Shown: piece after piece, positions 39,044 through 47,778 of the stretch | How positions within the stretch are numbered: position 1 is the first letter of the stretch | Layout: each line of letters begins with the position of its first letter | Assembly: GCF_002117445.1 (NCBI RefSeq) | Contig: NZ_CP019937.1 | Location: 401,001 to 465,000, forward strand | From: Ketogulonicigenium robustum | GTDB taxonomy: Bacteria > Pseudomonadota > Alphaproteobacteria > Rhodobacterales > Rhodobacteraceae | Direction of reading: 5' to 3' | Length of the DNA: 64,000 nt | Translations under genes and position numbers: made by a program | The notes under the pieces: model-generated | What the model was told of the DNA's origin: nothing | Database searches by the model: none | The model's input: the letters and a program-made list of their open reading frames with translations, nothing else

Positions 39044-39255
39044 ACATTCAAGCTCTTACCGCTTCGCATCTCGCGCCATGGCCTGCGCAGACGAATGAAC
39101 TGATCAGCCGCAACATCGAAGCGGCCCGCATTCCGGGATTGATCAACCTCGCGATTGGTCTGGCCCAACAACCAATGCTGCAAGGGCAATCGACAGAATG
39201 CCAAGGCCAGTCTGGAGCGGAAAAAGCCTCTACACAAGCTGGAACCTCTGGCTGA
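39040..39255 (+). pseudogene. Truncated second gene of the Lrp-controlled operon
   Basis: The start overlaps the dehydrogenase stop by four bases and the first about 40 residues (MNIQALTASHLAPWPAQTNE, then IPGLINLAIG) look like a real N-terminus. After about position 39165 the reading turns into Gln/Ser-rich sequence without coding character, overlapping the decayed antisense gene. I read it as a gene cut by a deletion. The family is not recognised. Confidence 0.5.
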
Positions 39256-39309
39256 TCGCCTATTCAAGGCCGATCACTGCGGCAAAGGCGACCATCGCTG
39301 CGGTCATAG

Positions 39310-39805
39310 GCGGTTTCCCGCGGTGGTCGGGGTCTTTGCCTTCCCATGCGTTGCCGTCGAACCGCGCGATGGTTGCCGCCAGCGCCGCGGGCATCTTGCT
39401 GACGAGGTCGGCGGGGTTTGATGCCTTGAAGCCGATACCCGTGCCATACCACGATTTTGGCAGATCCTGCCCCGGCTTAATCGATCAGGCAAGCAGATAG
39501 CTGTCGAGGTTTTTCTGGTCGACGATGATGCCGCCAGGGGGGCAAAAGTTTGGCCAGTAACATGGCAGGGTAGTCGCCATCGTTCGACTTGATCTCAGGG
39601 GACCACCAGTTTTCCGCCATCAGGCGCAGATCCGCATCGAAGGCTCGACCTGGTGTTATCGCGTCGCCGGTGTTTCCCTCGGCTCCGGAGCTGAGGTCAT
39701 GGGTCGGGCCGGAGGACTGGTACTGCTGGGGCATCGGCATGTTGTGGTCATAGCCGCCCGCAGCCAGCACCACCCCGCGCCGGGCAGTCAAGCGGTAATG
39801 TTGGC
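39310..39805 (-). pseudogene. FAD-dependent 3-ketosteroid-dehydrogenase-like protein, 3' fragment
   Basis: Read on the minus strand, this part gives ARRGVVLAAGGYDHN, then SSGAEGNTGDAI, MAENWWSPEIKSNDGD, and after a frameshift near 39540 GGIIVDQKN. Further on come LPKSWYGTGIGFKASNPADL and LAATIARFDGNAWEGKDPD. These are blocks of the KstD/fumarate-reductase-like flavoproteins in the right order, but with frame changes, a deletion between GGIIVDQ and LPKSW, and loss of the C-terminus. It continues from the 5' fragment at 41042-41518 on the far side of the insertion sequence. Confidence 0.8.
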
Positions 39806-39872
39806 TGACTGGACTTGTCTCACTTCCGTTCCGGTTTTCTACGAGCAATGCTCGCCATAAAGGAGACCAGAT

Positions 39873-40145
39873 ATGGCACCCAAGCACAGTGAAGATTTCA
39901 AGCGCGATGCGGTTGGGATCGCGACGCATAGCGGCCTGACACGGCGACAGGTGGCGTCGGACCTTGGTGTCGGGTTTTCGACCTTGGGCAAGTGGATGCG
40001 GGATTATTCGACCGATCCGACAGCGGCCGAGGACGCGGAACTACGCCGCGAGAATGAGCGCTTGCGCAAAGAGAACCGTATCCTGCGGGAGGAGAGGGAA
40101 GTACTAAAAAAGGCCGCGATCCTCTTCGCGAGCCAAAAGCAGTGA
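39873..40145 (+). CDS. IS3-family transposase OrfA
   Basis: A 90-residue protein with a helix-turn-helix (DFKRDAVGIATHSGLTRRQV, then LGVGFSTLGKWM) followed by a leucine-zipper-like helix (LRRENERLRKENRILREE). It binds the element ends. The ATG follows AAGGAGACCAGAT. A slippery AAAAAAG near the end allows fusion to OrfB. Confidence 0.95.
   Translation: MAPKHSEDFKRDAVGIATHSGLTRRQVASDLGVGFSTLGKWMRDYSTDPTAAEDAELRRENERLRKENRILREEREVLKKAAILFASQKQ
40106..40112 (+). other. Programmed -1 frameshift site (A6G) of the IS
   Basis: The heptamer A-AAA-AAG is in the correct phase of orfA (CTA AAA AAG). A -1 slip continues in the orfB frame without a stop (GGC CGC GAT ... GCA GTG AGA), producing the OrfAB fusion transposase as in many IS3 elements. 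Confidence 0.8.
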
Positions 40146-40999
40146 GATTTCAGTTCATTGCGGAGTATCGCGGAGATCTTTCACGCGCCCGCCTTTGCTG
40201 TCTGATGCAAGTTTCGGACCGTGGTTTACGAGCGTGGCGTCACAGGCCGCCCTCGCTGCGTCAGCGGCGCGACATGGTCCTTCTGGCCCATATTCGCGAA
40301 CAGCACCGGCTCAGTCTGGGTAGCTATGGCCGCCCGCGCATGACGCAGGAATTGACCGAATTGGGCATCAGGGTGGGGCAACGCAGGGTTGCCCGGATCA
40401 TGCGCGACAATGGCATCCAGGTCTTGCGAAGCCGCAAATTCAAGCGCACGACCGACAGCGACCACAGTTTCAACATCGCCCCGAACCGTCTGAACCAGGA
40501 TTTCACGGCGCGGGCCCCGAACCAGAAATGGGCGGGAGATATCACCTATATTTGGACCTGCGAAGGATGGGCCTATCTCTCTGTGATCATTGATCTATAT
40601 TCGAGGCGCGTAATCGGTTGGGCAATCAGCAACCGTATGAAGCAGGACTTGGCCTTGCGGGCTTTGGACATGGCAATCGCGTTACGCCGACCGCCACCGG
40701 GCTGCATTCACCGCACCGATCGCGGCGCGCAATATTGTGCGCACGCGTATCAGAAGCGCCTTCGCCGTCACGAGTTGCTGCCTTCCATGAGTGGCAAAGG
40801 AAATTGTTACGATAATTCCGCAGTCGAGAGTTTCTTCAAGTCGCTCAAGGCCGAACTCATCTGGCGAAACACGTGGCAAACACGCCGGGACGTCGAGGTC
40901 GCGGTGTTCGAATACATCAACGGATTCTACAATCCGCGCAGGCGGCATTCTTCGTTGAATGGAAAATCACCCGTGGCCTTCGAAAAGATCGCCGCATAA
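40142..40999 (+). CDS. IS3-family transposase OrfB (DDE integrase domain)
   Basis: Catalytic part of the transposase. The DDE residues are in WAGDITYIWT (Asp), CIHRTDRGAQYC (Asp) and DNSAVESFFKSLKAE (Glu), 35 residues after the second Asp as expected. An HTH_21-like segment precedes them (SLGSYGRPRMTQEL). It ends with the usual YNPRRRHSSLNGKSPVAFE. It is entered either by the overlapping GTG at 40142 or, more likely, through the -1 frameshift from orfA. The frame is intact, so the element may be active. Confidence 0.95.
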   Translation: MRFQFIAEYRGDLSRARLCCLMQVSDRGLRAWRHRPPSLRQRRDMVLLAHIREQHRLSLGSYGRPRMTQELTELGIRVGQRRVARIMRDNGIQVLRSRKFKRTTDSDHSFNIAPNRLNQDFTARAPNQKWAGDITYIWTCEGWAYLSVIIDLYSRRVIGWAISNRMKQDLALRALDMAIALRRPPPGCIHRTDRGAQYCAHAYQKRLRRHELLPSMSGKGNCYDNSAVESFFKSLKAELIWRNTWQTRRDVEVAVFEYINGFYNPRRRHSSLNGKSPVAFEKIAA

Positions 41000-41041
41000 C
41001 ATCAGCAACACACCGGAACGAAAACGGTGCAAGTCCAGTCC

Positions 41042-41518
41042 TGCTAGACGATGGCGTCTTTCACGCGGTCGCTCTCGCGCAACAGCTCGGCCACAGCGGC
41101 GCGGCTCCAGACGGGGATGCCGGCGCTGTTCACACCGTCGAGCATACCCGCAGCAATCGCTTGGCCGCCCCCACATGACGCCGCCCAGACCTTGGAACGC
41201 GCGCTTCATCAGGTTCAGCCAGCGGTAATCGGCCCCCGTGAAGGGCGTCGGGAAGGGCGCTGAGACATCACCCGCGCGGAAGCGGTCTTTGTCGGCGGCC
41301 AACGTATTAATGTTGGAAGGTTTACTCTCGTAGGTGCGTCCCAGTGCTGCGCCGCCGGGCGTTTCGGCGTGGTAACCCGAATCGTGGCGCGCTCAAAAAA
41401 ATTTCAGATGGGTCATGCGTCCCTGCACGGCGATGGCAGCGGGGCCGCGGTCCAAGAATACGTAATGGGCTGGTGGCGATGCGTTGCCGACCAGTGCGTC
41501 CAGATAGGTGCTCCGTGG
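41042..41518 (-). pseudogene. FAD-dependent 3-ketosteroid-dehydrogenase-like protein, 5' fragment
   Basis: On the minus strand this reads STYLDALVGNASPPA, LDRGPAAIAVQGRMTHLKFF, an in-frame TGA, then HDSGYHAETPGGAALGRTYE. LAADKDRFRAGDVSAPFP, TGADYRWLNLMKRAF and, after a frameshift near 41180, GQAIAAGMLDGVNSAGIPVW follow. The order fits the N-terminal half of KstD-like flavoproteins, but the FAD-binding N-terminus is missing. With the 3' fragment it forms one dead gene split by the IS. Confidence 0.78.
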
Positions 41519-41584
41519 CCTCGGGCTGCCTGACTGTACGCTGGGTATTCATTGGCGATTTTGGGCCATAGCTTGCCGTAATTG

Positions 41585-41600
41585 ATTAAATATCTTTAAT
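41585..41600. promoter_or_regulatory. AT-rich dyad upstream of the LysR gene
   Basis: ATTAAA-TATC-TTTAAT (41585-41600) is a perfect dyad ending 29 bases before the LysR start. LysR regulators often bind such sites to control themselves; this is inferred. Confidence 0.4.
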
Positions 41601-41629
41601 GCATATTAGTGTAATGCTATGGGTGCTTT

Positions 41630-42532
41630 ATGAAGCAACTCACTCTACAACGCATCCAAGTTTTCTGTGCCGTCTACCAATATGGCTTGCTGAGTGTCGC
41701 GGCGCGGCAGCTGGGTATCTCGCAGCCCACGGCCAGCCGCCATCTGCGCGATTTCGAGGCCTCGCTGAAGGTGCCGCTGTTTGAACTGCGCCGTGGTAAG
41801 CTGCACCCCACACGCGAGGCGGACAAGCTTTTCGATGAAAGCAAGACCCTGTCCGACAGTCTGACACGGCTGGAGAGACACGTCAGCCGGATGAGCGACG
41901 GCAGCGAGACGCGTCTGTCTGTTGCCACGATCAGCTTGGTTGCCCACACGCACATGGCCTACGCGATGGAGGAGGTGCTCCAGCACGTGCCCGCGCTGAA
42001 GGTCTCGGTCACGATCAGCTTGGCAGAACAGCAGATCGCCCTGATCCGCGAGGAGCGGATTGATCTGGGCATTGTCGCGGGTCTACCCGAGGCGCATGGA
42101 TTGGCCGCCCACCGCATCGGCTGGTTCGATCTTGTCGCCCTTGTTCCCGATGAACACCCCGCCTCCAACACCACCACACTGGCGCTGGAAACATTGGGCC
42201 CCGATTTGCCCTTCATGGCGATGGCGCCGCGCGGGCCGATCGGCGCGAAGATTCTGGATGCAATCAGCCGCCATGGCATCGTCCCCGATGATCGGGTGTC
42301 CAGCTATTCGCTGGATGCGCTGCCGCATTTGGCTCGCATGCGCGGGGCGGCGACGATTGTCGATCCATTCACCGCCAAGAACATGCCGGTGCCCGGTATG
42401 CGCGTGCTGCCGCTGCGCGAGCCGCTGTCGATTGACCTGAATGTCCTCAGCTTGGCCCCGCTGAAAGAGGCCAGTCCCCAGATGCACTTCGTCCACGCGA
42501 TGGAGCGCGCGCTGGAGTTGTTCAAACCCTGA
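41630..42532 (+). CDS. LysR family transcriptional regulator
   Basis: A 300-residue regulator. The N-terminal winged helix reads LQRIQVFCAVYQYGLLSVAA, then GISQPTASRHLRDFEASL, followed by a periplasmic-binding-like effector domain (about 90-295). It ends exactly where the convergent ABC ATPase gene ends. The peptide-type transporter operon next door is a plausible target, but its promoter lies about 5 kb away. It may once have governed the dead flavoprotein gene behind it. Confidence 0.94.
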   Translation: MKQLTLQRIQVFCAVYQYGLLSVAARQLGISQPTASRHLRDFEASLKVPLFELRRGKLHPTREADKLFDESKTLSDSLTRLERHVSRMSDGSETRLSVATISLVAHTHMAYAMEEVLQHVPALKVSVTISLAEQQIALIREERIDLGIVAGLPEAHGLAAHRIGWFDLVALVPDEHPASNTTTLALETLGPDLPFMAMAPRGPIGAKILDAISRHGIVPDDRVSSYSLDALPHLARMRGAATIVDPFTAKNMPVPGMRVLPLREPLSIDLNVLSLAPLKEASPQMHFVHAMERALELFKP

Positions 42533-44149
42533 TCACCCCTTGGGCATTGGGGCACCGGCCACAAAATCCCATGCGCGCCCGGGGGCTGCATCCAGCAGCT
42601 CGCGCGTTAGCGGGGCTTTCGGGGCTGTCAGTACCGTATGGGCGGGCCCGTCTTCGACAACGCGCCCGTCCTGCATGACCATGATCCGGTCGCAGATTTG
42701 CGCGGCAACGCGCAGGTCGTGCGTGATGAAAACAATAGATAGGACCGTTTCGCGGCGGATCTGGTCGAGCAGGTGCAGAATCTGCGCCTGAACGGAGACA
42801 TCCAAGGCCGAGACCGCTTCGTCGGCCACCAGCACCTTTGGGCGCAGCATCAGCGCGCGCGCGATAGCGATGCGCTGGCGTTGCCCGCCCGAAAACTGGT
42901 GGGGGTAGCGCTGCAGCGCGGCGGGCGACAGGCCAACCCGCGTGATCATCGCCTCGGCCGCGGCCCGTGCGGTCGCAAGAGGGGTGCCGAAGTTCGTCGG
43001 GCCTTCGGTAAGGGCGTCGCGTATGTTCAGGCGCGGGTTCAGGGACCGGTAGGGATCTTGGAAAACCATTTGCAGATCGCGCCGCGCGTCGCGCAGGGGG
43101 CTGATGTCGCGCCCCGCGATGCGGACTTGGCCTTGGTCGGGGCGTTCCAGCCCCATAATGCAGCGGGCCAGTGTCGATTTACCCGATCCAGATGGCCCGA
43201 CGATGCCCAGAACCTCGCCGCTGCGGACGTGCAGGCTGATGTTCGCGACGGCCTCGGTTCGGGACACGGAGCGCAGCAAGCGGCGGGCTGTGAAGCTTTT
43301 GGAAAGCGCATTTACTTCCAGCGCCGTTGCGCTTGCGATGGGCGCACGCACGGGTGGGCGCAGGCTGGGCACGGCGGCGATCAGGTCGCGGGTATAAGGC
43401 TGCGAGGGTGCCCGCAATATGCTGTCGCGCGGCCCTGTTTCGACCACCGCGCCCGCGCGCATGACGACGACGCGGTCGGCAATATCGGCGACGACGCCAA
43501 AATCATGCGTGATGAACAGCACGGCTGTACCCTGTTGCGCCTGCAAGGCAGCAATCAGCGACAGGATTTGCCGCTGCGTGCCGACATCCAGCGCGGTGGT
43601 CGGCTCGTCTGCAATCAGCAGGCGCGGGCGCAAAATCAGCGCCATGCAGATCATCACGCGCTGCAACTGTCCGCCCGACAGTTGGTGGGGATAGGCGGCG
43701 TAAATGCGCGGCGGGTCGGGCAGTTGCGCGGCGGCCAGCATGTCCATGACGCGCGCCTTGCGGGTGCGGGGCGGCAGGGGGGTATGCAGGCGCAGAACTT
43801 CGTCTATCTGGGCGCCGATGCGCGCGGCGGGGTTCAGGGCGCTCATCGGTTCTTGGAAGATCATCGACATGCGCGCAGCGCGCAGGGCGCGCATCCGCGC
43901 GGGGCTGACGCGCAGCACATCCTCGCCCTCCAGCAGGATCTGGCCTGCCGTGGGGCGTAGGGCAGCCGGGTCCAGCAGCCCCATGATGGACAGCGCGGTC
44001 AGCGACTTGCCCGAACCACTTTCGCCCACAACGCAGACTGTTTCGCCCGCGCGCACGGTAAGGCTGACATCCCGCACCAATTCCGTGCGGGCCTGCGCCT
44101 GCTGCCCTATCGACAGCCCCTTGATCTGCAACACGGGCGTCTTGGTCAT
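42533..44149 (-). CDS. Peptide/nickel-type ABC transporter, two ATPase domains fused
   Basis: A 538-residue protein carrying both ATPases of a Dpp/Opp importer in one chain. Domain 1 has Walker A GESGSGKS (42-49), signature LSGGQLQR and Walker B LLIADEPTTALD. Domain 2 has GPSGSGKS (about 315), signature FSGGQRQR and VLVADEAVSALD. Oligopeptide-type C-terminal extensions follow each domain. The start ATG overlaps the permease stop (ATGA). It is last of the SBP-permease-permease-ATPase operon. Confidence 0.94.
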   Translation of the reverse strand: MTKTPVLQIKGLSIGQQAQARTELVRDVSLTVRAGETVCVVGESGSGKSLTALSIMGLLDPAALRPTAGQILLEGEDVLRVSPARMRALRAARMSMIFQEPMSALNPAARIGAQIDEVLRLHTPLPPRTRKARVMDMLAAAQLPDPPRIYAAYPHQLSGGQLQRVMICMALILRPRLLIADEPTTALDVGTQRQILSLIAALQAQQGTAVLFITHDFGVVADIADRVVVMRAGAVVETGPRDSILRAPSQPYTRDLIAAVPSLRPPVRAPIASATALEVNALSKSFTARRLLRSVSRTEAVANISLHVRSGEVLGIVGPSGSGKSTLARCIMGLERPDQGQVRIAGRDISPLRDARRDLQMVFQDPYRSLNPRLNIRDALTEGPTNFGTPLATARAAAEAMITRVGLSPAALQRYPHQFSGGQRQRIAIARALMLRPKVLVADEAVSALDVSVQAQILHLLDQIRRETVLSIVFITHDLRVAAQICDRIMVMQDGRVVEDGPAHTVLTAPKAPLTRELLDAAPGRAWDFVAGAPMPKG

Positions 44150-44952
44150 GCTTGCCTTATTACGGGATCGAGGCGCGCGTGCAGCGCGTTTCCCAAGCAG
44201 TTCACGCACAGCAGTGTAACGGCCAGCGCCAGCCCCGGGAACAGCACCATCCCCGGGTGCAGTTGGAAATACATGCGCCCCTGCGCCATGATATTGCCCC
44301 ACGACGGGGTTTCACTTGGCAGTCCCGCGCCCAGAAAGCCGAGGGTCGCCTCGGTCAGGATGGATGCGCCGAAGATGAACGTGGCTTGCACGATCAGCGG
44401 GCCAAACGTGCTGGGCAGGATGTGGCGCAGCAAAATCCGCGGCATCGGGGTGCCGAGGGTGACGGCGGCCTCGACATAGGGTTCGGTGCTGGCTTGCAGC
44501 ACGCCGCCGCGCACGAGGCGGGCGACGCGGGGCACTTCGGGGATGATAATGGCGGCGAGGACTGCCCCCAGCGTGGCCCCCGACAGCGCGGCCAGCGCAA
44601 TCGCCAGCAAAACGCCGGGGATGGCCATAATGCCGTCCATCACGCGCATGAGGGTGGCGTCGATCACCCGCGCGCAGCCTGCAAGCAGCGCCACTGCCAT
44701 CCCCAATACGACGCTGGCTATGGTGGCGCCTGCGCCCACGATCAACGAAACGCGGCTGCCATAAATCATGCGCGAGGCGATGTCGCGGCCGAACGCGTCG
44801 GTGCCCAGCCAGTATGTGGCGCTGGGCGGCTGCAGCCGGATTGCAGGGGCGATAGCCATGGGGTCATGCGGCGCGAGCCACGGGGCCGCCAGTGCCATCG
44901 CCACGACGGCCAACAGCGGCACCAGCGCAAACATCAGCGTGCGACCGGTCAT
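44146..44952 (-). CDS. Peptide/nickel-type ABC transporter permease (DppC/OppC-like)
   Basis: A 268-residue inner-membrane protein with about six helices. The N-terminus has the DppC block HDPMAIAPAIRLQPPS, then YWLGTDAFGRDIASRMIYGSR. The EAA loop reads YVEAAVTLGTPMPRILLRHILP, which contacts the ATPase (motif positions about 175-196). It overlaps the ATPase gene by four bases. Confidence 0.94.
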   Translation of the reverse strand: MTGRTLMFALVPLLAVVAMALAAPWLAPHDPMAIAPAIRLQPPSATYWLGTDAFGRDIASRMIYGSRVSLIVGAGATIASVVLGMAVALLAGCARVIDATLMRVMDGIMAIPGVLLAIALAALSGATLGAVLAAIIIPEVPRVARLVRGGVLQASTEPYVEAAVTLGTPMPRILLRHILPSTFGPLIVQATFIFGASILTEATLGFLGAGLPSETPSWGNIMAQGRMYFQLHPGMVLFPGLALAVTLLCVNCLGNALHARLDPVIRQA

Positions 44953-44965
44953 GACTGCGTGCCCG

Positions 44966-45919
44966 TCATAGTGTTTGCCGCGTGCGCAGGCGCGGGGTCA
45001 GCGCCACATATAGCAGGTCAACGATCAGGTTGATGGCAATGTAGATCAGCGCAAACAGCAAGATCAGCCCTTGAATCACGGGGTAGTCGCGCGCCAGCAG
45101 GGCCTCGACCATCAATCGGCCAAGGCCGGGCAGGTTGAAGACGGATTCGGTGACCACAACGCCGGTGATCAGCGACGCGACGCCCGCGCCGACCACCGTG
45201 ACGATGGGCACGGCTGCATTGCGCAGCCCGTGGCGCAGCAGCACGGTATGTTCGGGGGCGCCTTTGGCCCGTGCGGTGCGGATGTAGTCGGCGTGCAAAA
45301 TGGCGATCAGGCTGCTGCGCGTCATGCGGGCGACCAGCGCGATATACGCGCCGCTGAGGGCGAGTGTCGGCAAGATCAGCCGCTGCAGGTGTGGCCAGAG
45401 GCCATCGGATAGCGGTCGGTAGCCTTGCACCGGCAGCCACCCCATGCGCAGGGCGACTAGGTAAATCAGAATATAGCCAATCACAAAGGCGGGCACCGAT
45501 ACCCCGATCGCGGCAATGCAGCTTACCAGCCGGTCGACAGCGCCGCCCGGTTTGTGCGCGGCGGCCACCCCCAGTGGAATGGCGACGATCAGAGTGAACA
45601 GGACCGAGGTGACCGATACCGCCAAGGTCGGGCCCATCCGGCCCGCGATCAGCGCCGTCACAGGCTGGCCCGAAATCAACGACAGCCCCAGATCACCGTG
45701 CAAAAGGGCTTGGGCCCAGACCCAGAATTGCAGTGGAAGTGGTTGGTCAAGGCCCAGCGTCTGGCGCAGTTGGTCGACTTGCTGCGCTGTTGCGTTTTCG
45801 CCCGCCAAGACTGCCGCCGGATCGCCAGGCGTCAGGCGTAGCAGCGCAAAGACGATGATCGCCGTTACCGCCACAACGGGAACTGACGCGAAGACCCGCT
45901 TTATCACGTAGCAAAGCAT
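44966..45919 (-). CDS. Peptide/nickel-type ABC transporter permease (DppB/OppB-like)
   Basis: A 317-residue inner-membrane protein. It starts MLCYVIKRVFASVPVVAVTA, with LTPGDPAAVLAG and TLGLDQPLPLQFWVW in the first loop and the EAA loop YIRTARAKGAPEHTVLLRH. I use the ATG at 45919; longer readings overlap the binding-protein gene. The gap to the SBP stop is seven bases. Confidence 0.94.
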   Translation of the reverse strand: MLCYVIKRVFASVPVVAVTAIIVFALLRLTPGDPAAVLAGENATAQQVDQLRQTLGLDQPLPLQFWVWAQALLHGDLGLSLISGQPVTALIAGRMGPTLAVSVTSVLFTLIVAIPLGVAAAHKPGGAVDRLVSCIAAIGVSVPAFVIGYILIYLVALRMGWLPVQGYRPLSDGLWPHLQRLILPTLALSGAYIALVARMTRSSLIAILHADYIRTARAKGAPEHTVLLRHGLRNAAVPIVTVVGAGVASLITGVVVTESVFNLPGLGRLMVEALLARDYPVIQGLILLFALIYIAINLIVDLLYVALTPRLRTRQTL

Positions 45920-45926
45920 TGCGGCG

Positions 45927-47522
45927 CTATCCCCCTGTTTTCGCGACGTTCCAGAACAGGGTGACCGGCGCGGGCAGGAAGCCGCTGTAGCTGTTGCGAT
46001 AGGCGGTGGGGATATGGAACTGCCCCAGCGGGGCGACGACGCCGTTGTCGATGGCAAGGCGCTGGATCTGGCGGGCAATGTCGCGCTGGGCGGCGGGGGT
46101 GACGGCGCGGGCATAAGCGGTGCGCCGGGCCTCGATTTCGGGGACATCGGGCCAGCCTGTGGTCGAGCGTAATCCGGCGGTGGCCAGATTGGGGTTGCCG
46201 AACGGGTCGCCTGATGTCGCCAGTGTGGCCGCGCTGGAGTACAGGCTCCAGCCGCCGTCTAGGGTGGGCGCCTGGTTGCGCAGCTGGCTTTGCAGGGTCT
46301 GCCAGTCCATCGTGCGCAGATCGACCGTGAAACCCGCGCGGCGCAGCGCATCGGCGATTACGATCGGCTGGGTCGCGACGATGGCAAGGTCGGTGGGCTG
46401 CAAGATGACGACGGGTGCGCCGTCGTAGCCCGCCTCGGCCAGTAGGGCGCGGGCCATGTCGATATTACCTTCGATCAGCCAGTCGCGGCCATATTCATCA
46501 CCATTGGGCGTGCCGCAGCCCATGACGGCAGCGCAGGTGCTGAACAGATCGGGGTTGCCGACAGCGGCTTGCAAGATGTCGGTCTGCGACACGGCGGCCA
46601 TCGCGGCGCGGCGCAGCAGCGGGTTGTCGAACGGCGGCTGCAGGTGGTTCATGCGGAAATAGGTCCATGTGCCCATCCGGTCTAGCGCATCGACGGTGAT
46701 GTCGGGGTTGCCGTCCAGCAGGGGCAGCAGATCGAACGGCACCTGCTGGATGTAGTCGACCTCGTCATTGATCAGCGCGTTGACAGCTGTCATCTGGTCG
46801 GGGATGGCCTGCCATTCGACGCGGTCGACGTTGACGACCTTGCCGCCTGCGGTCCAGCTGGGGGGCTCGTCACGGGGGACATAGGCATCGTTGCGCGCAT
46901 AAACGACGCGCAGGCCGGGCTGGTAGTCTTCCGTAACAAAGCGGAACGGGCCCGAGCCGGTGGTGTCGGTAATCGGCTGGCTTGCTGGCGTGTTGGCGAC
47001 GCGCGCCGGCATCATGAACACGGGCCGCGAGGACAGGCGCGCCAGACCCGCCAGCAATAGGCCCGTCGGCTCGTTCAGGGTGATCTGGAATGTCTTGGCG
47101 TCGATCGCGTCGATACTGGCGATGAATTGCATCAGCGGCACGCCGGTTCCGTCGACTTCGGCCCAGCGGCGGATGGATGCGATGCAATCCTGCGCGGTGA
47201 CGGGAGTGCTGTCGTGCCAAAGCAGCCCGTCGCGCAGCGTGAACGTGTAAGTTAGGTTGTCGTCCGATACCGTCCAGTCGGCCATCTGCGGGCGGATGTT
47301 GAAATCCGCATCCATGCCTAGCAGGGTATCGTAGATCATATAGCCGTGGTCGCGGGTGATGTAGCCCGTCGTCACGACCGGGTCCAGAATGCGCAGCCCC
47401 GATTGCATGACAACCCGCAGCGTCTGCGCCGCCGCCGGCCCGACTTGCAGCGCCAACAGCATGGCGAGCGCCGCAGCGCCGTATGCCACGCGGTGCGTGC
47501 AGGGAACAGATTGGGTCGTCAT
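45927..47522 (-). CDS. Family 5 (peptide/nickel-type) ABC substrate-binding protein
   Basis: A 531-residue exported binding protein. The signal peptide is about residues 1-32 (AAAQ end). Cluster 5 features include YMIYDTLLGMDADFNIRPQMADW and FTLRDGLLWHDSTPVTAQD (here about 55-105) and AYARAVTPAAQRDIARQIQ at the C-terminal end. The ATG follows CAGGAGGTTCTGAA, an ideal ribosome-binding site; a much longer upstream frame is rejected. It is first of the operon. The substrate could be a peptide, opine or other small ligand. Confidence 0.94.
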   Translation of the reverse strand: MTTQSVPCTHRVAYGAAALAMLLALQVGPAAAQTLRVVMQSGLRILDPVVTTGYITRDHGYMIYDTLLGMDADFNIRPQMADWTVSDDNLTYTFTLRDGLLWHDSTPVTAQDCIASIRRWAEVDGTGVPLMQFIASIDAIDAKTFQITLNEPTGLLLAGLARLSSRPVFMMPARVANTPASQPITDTTGSGPFRFVTEDYQPGLRVVYARNDAYVPRDEPPSWTAGGKVVNVDRVEWQAIPDQMTAVNALINDEVDYIQQVPFDLLPLLDGNPDITVDALDRMGTWTYFRMNHLQPPFDNPLLRRAAMAAVSQTDILQAAVGNPDLFSTCAAVMGCGTPNGDEYGRDWLIEGNIDMARALLAEAGYDGAPVVILQPTDLAIVATQPIVIADALRRAGFTVDLRTMDWQTLQSQLRNQAPTLDGGWSLYSSAATLATSGDPFGNPNLATAGLRSTTGWPDVPEIEARRTAYARAVTPAAQRDIARQIQRLAIDNGVVAPLGQFHIPTAYRNSYSGFLPAPVTLFWNVAKTGG

Positions 47523-47778
47523 TTCAGAACCTCCTGAGACGCGGTGTTTTGGCGCGCTTCGTTGCCCGGTTGCAACCCCTTGCGGCGTATCGAGCGGAAA
47601 AGTCGGGGTAAAGTTCGTGCGTTTGTGGCGTGGTGCGGTGCGCGTGGTTGCTTTGTGGGCACCGGTCCGCGGGTTTATTGCGGCATCGCCCAAAACGCGC
47701 ATCATACGAAAATAGCGCCTGAACTTGGCTGCAATACACGTATAATTACCGCGATATAGCGACGCGAAATTTTCCAAG

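Larger units (their letters stand above)
39807..41040 (+). mobile_element. IS3-family insertion sequence
   Basis: A complete element of 1234 bp with two overlapping transposase frames. The ends are imperfect 29-bp inverted repeats: 39807-39835 and 41012-41040. The outer 11 bases (GACTGGACTTG / CAAGTCCAGTC) and inner nine (CGTTCCGGT / ACCGGAACG) match perfectly. It sits in the opposite orientation inside the FAD-dehydrogenase-like pseudogene. No clear short target duplication is visible (left flank GGCT, right flank CTGC), so the flanks may have changed after insertion. Confidence 0.93.

Noticed and set aside
39803..41044. Target-site duplication of the IS3 element
   Set aside because: The bases flanking the 29-bp ends (GGCT on the left, CTGC on the right) do not form a clear 3-5 bp repeat at the deduced ends.
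37065..41629. tRNA-Pro as attachment site of an integrated element
   Set aside because: No integrase gene and no duplicated tRNA 3' end could be seen in the window; noted only as a decayed segment.
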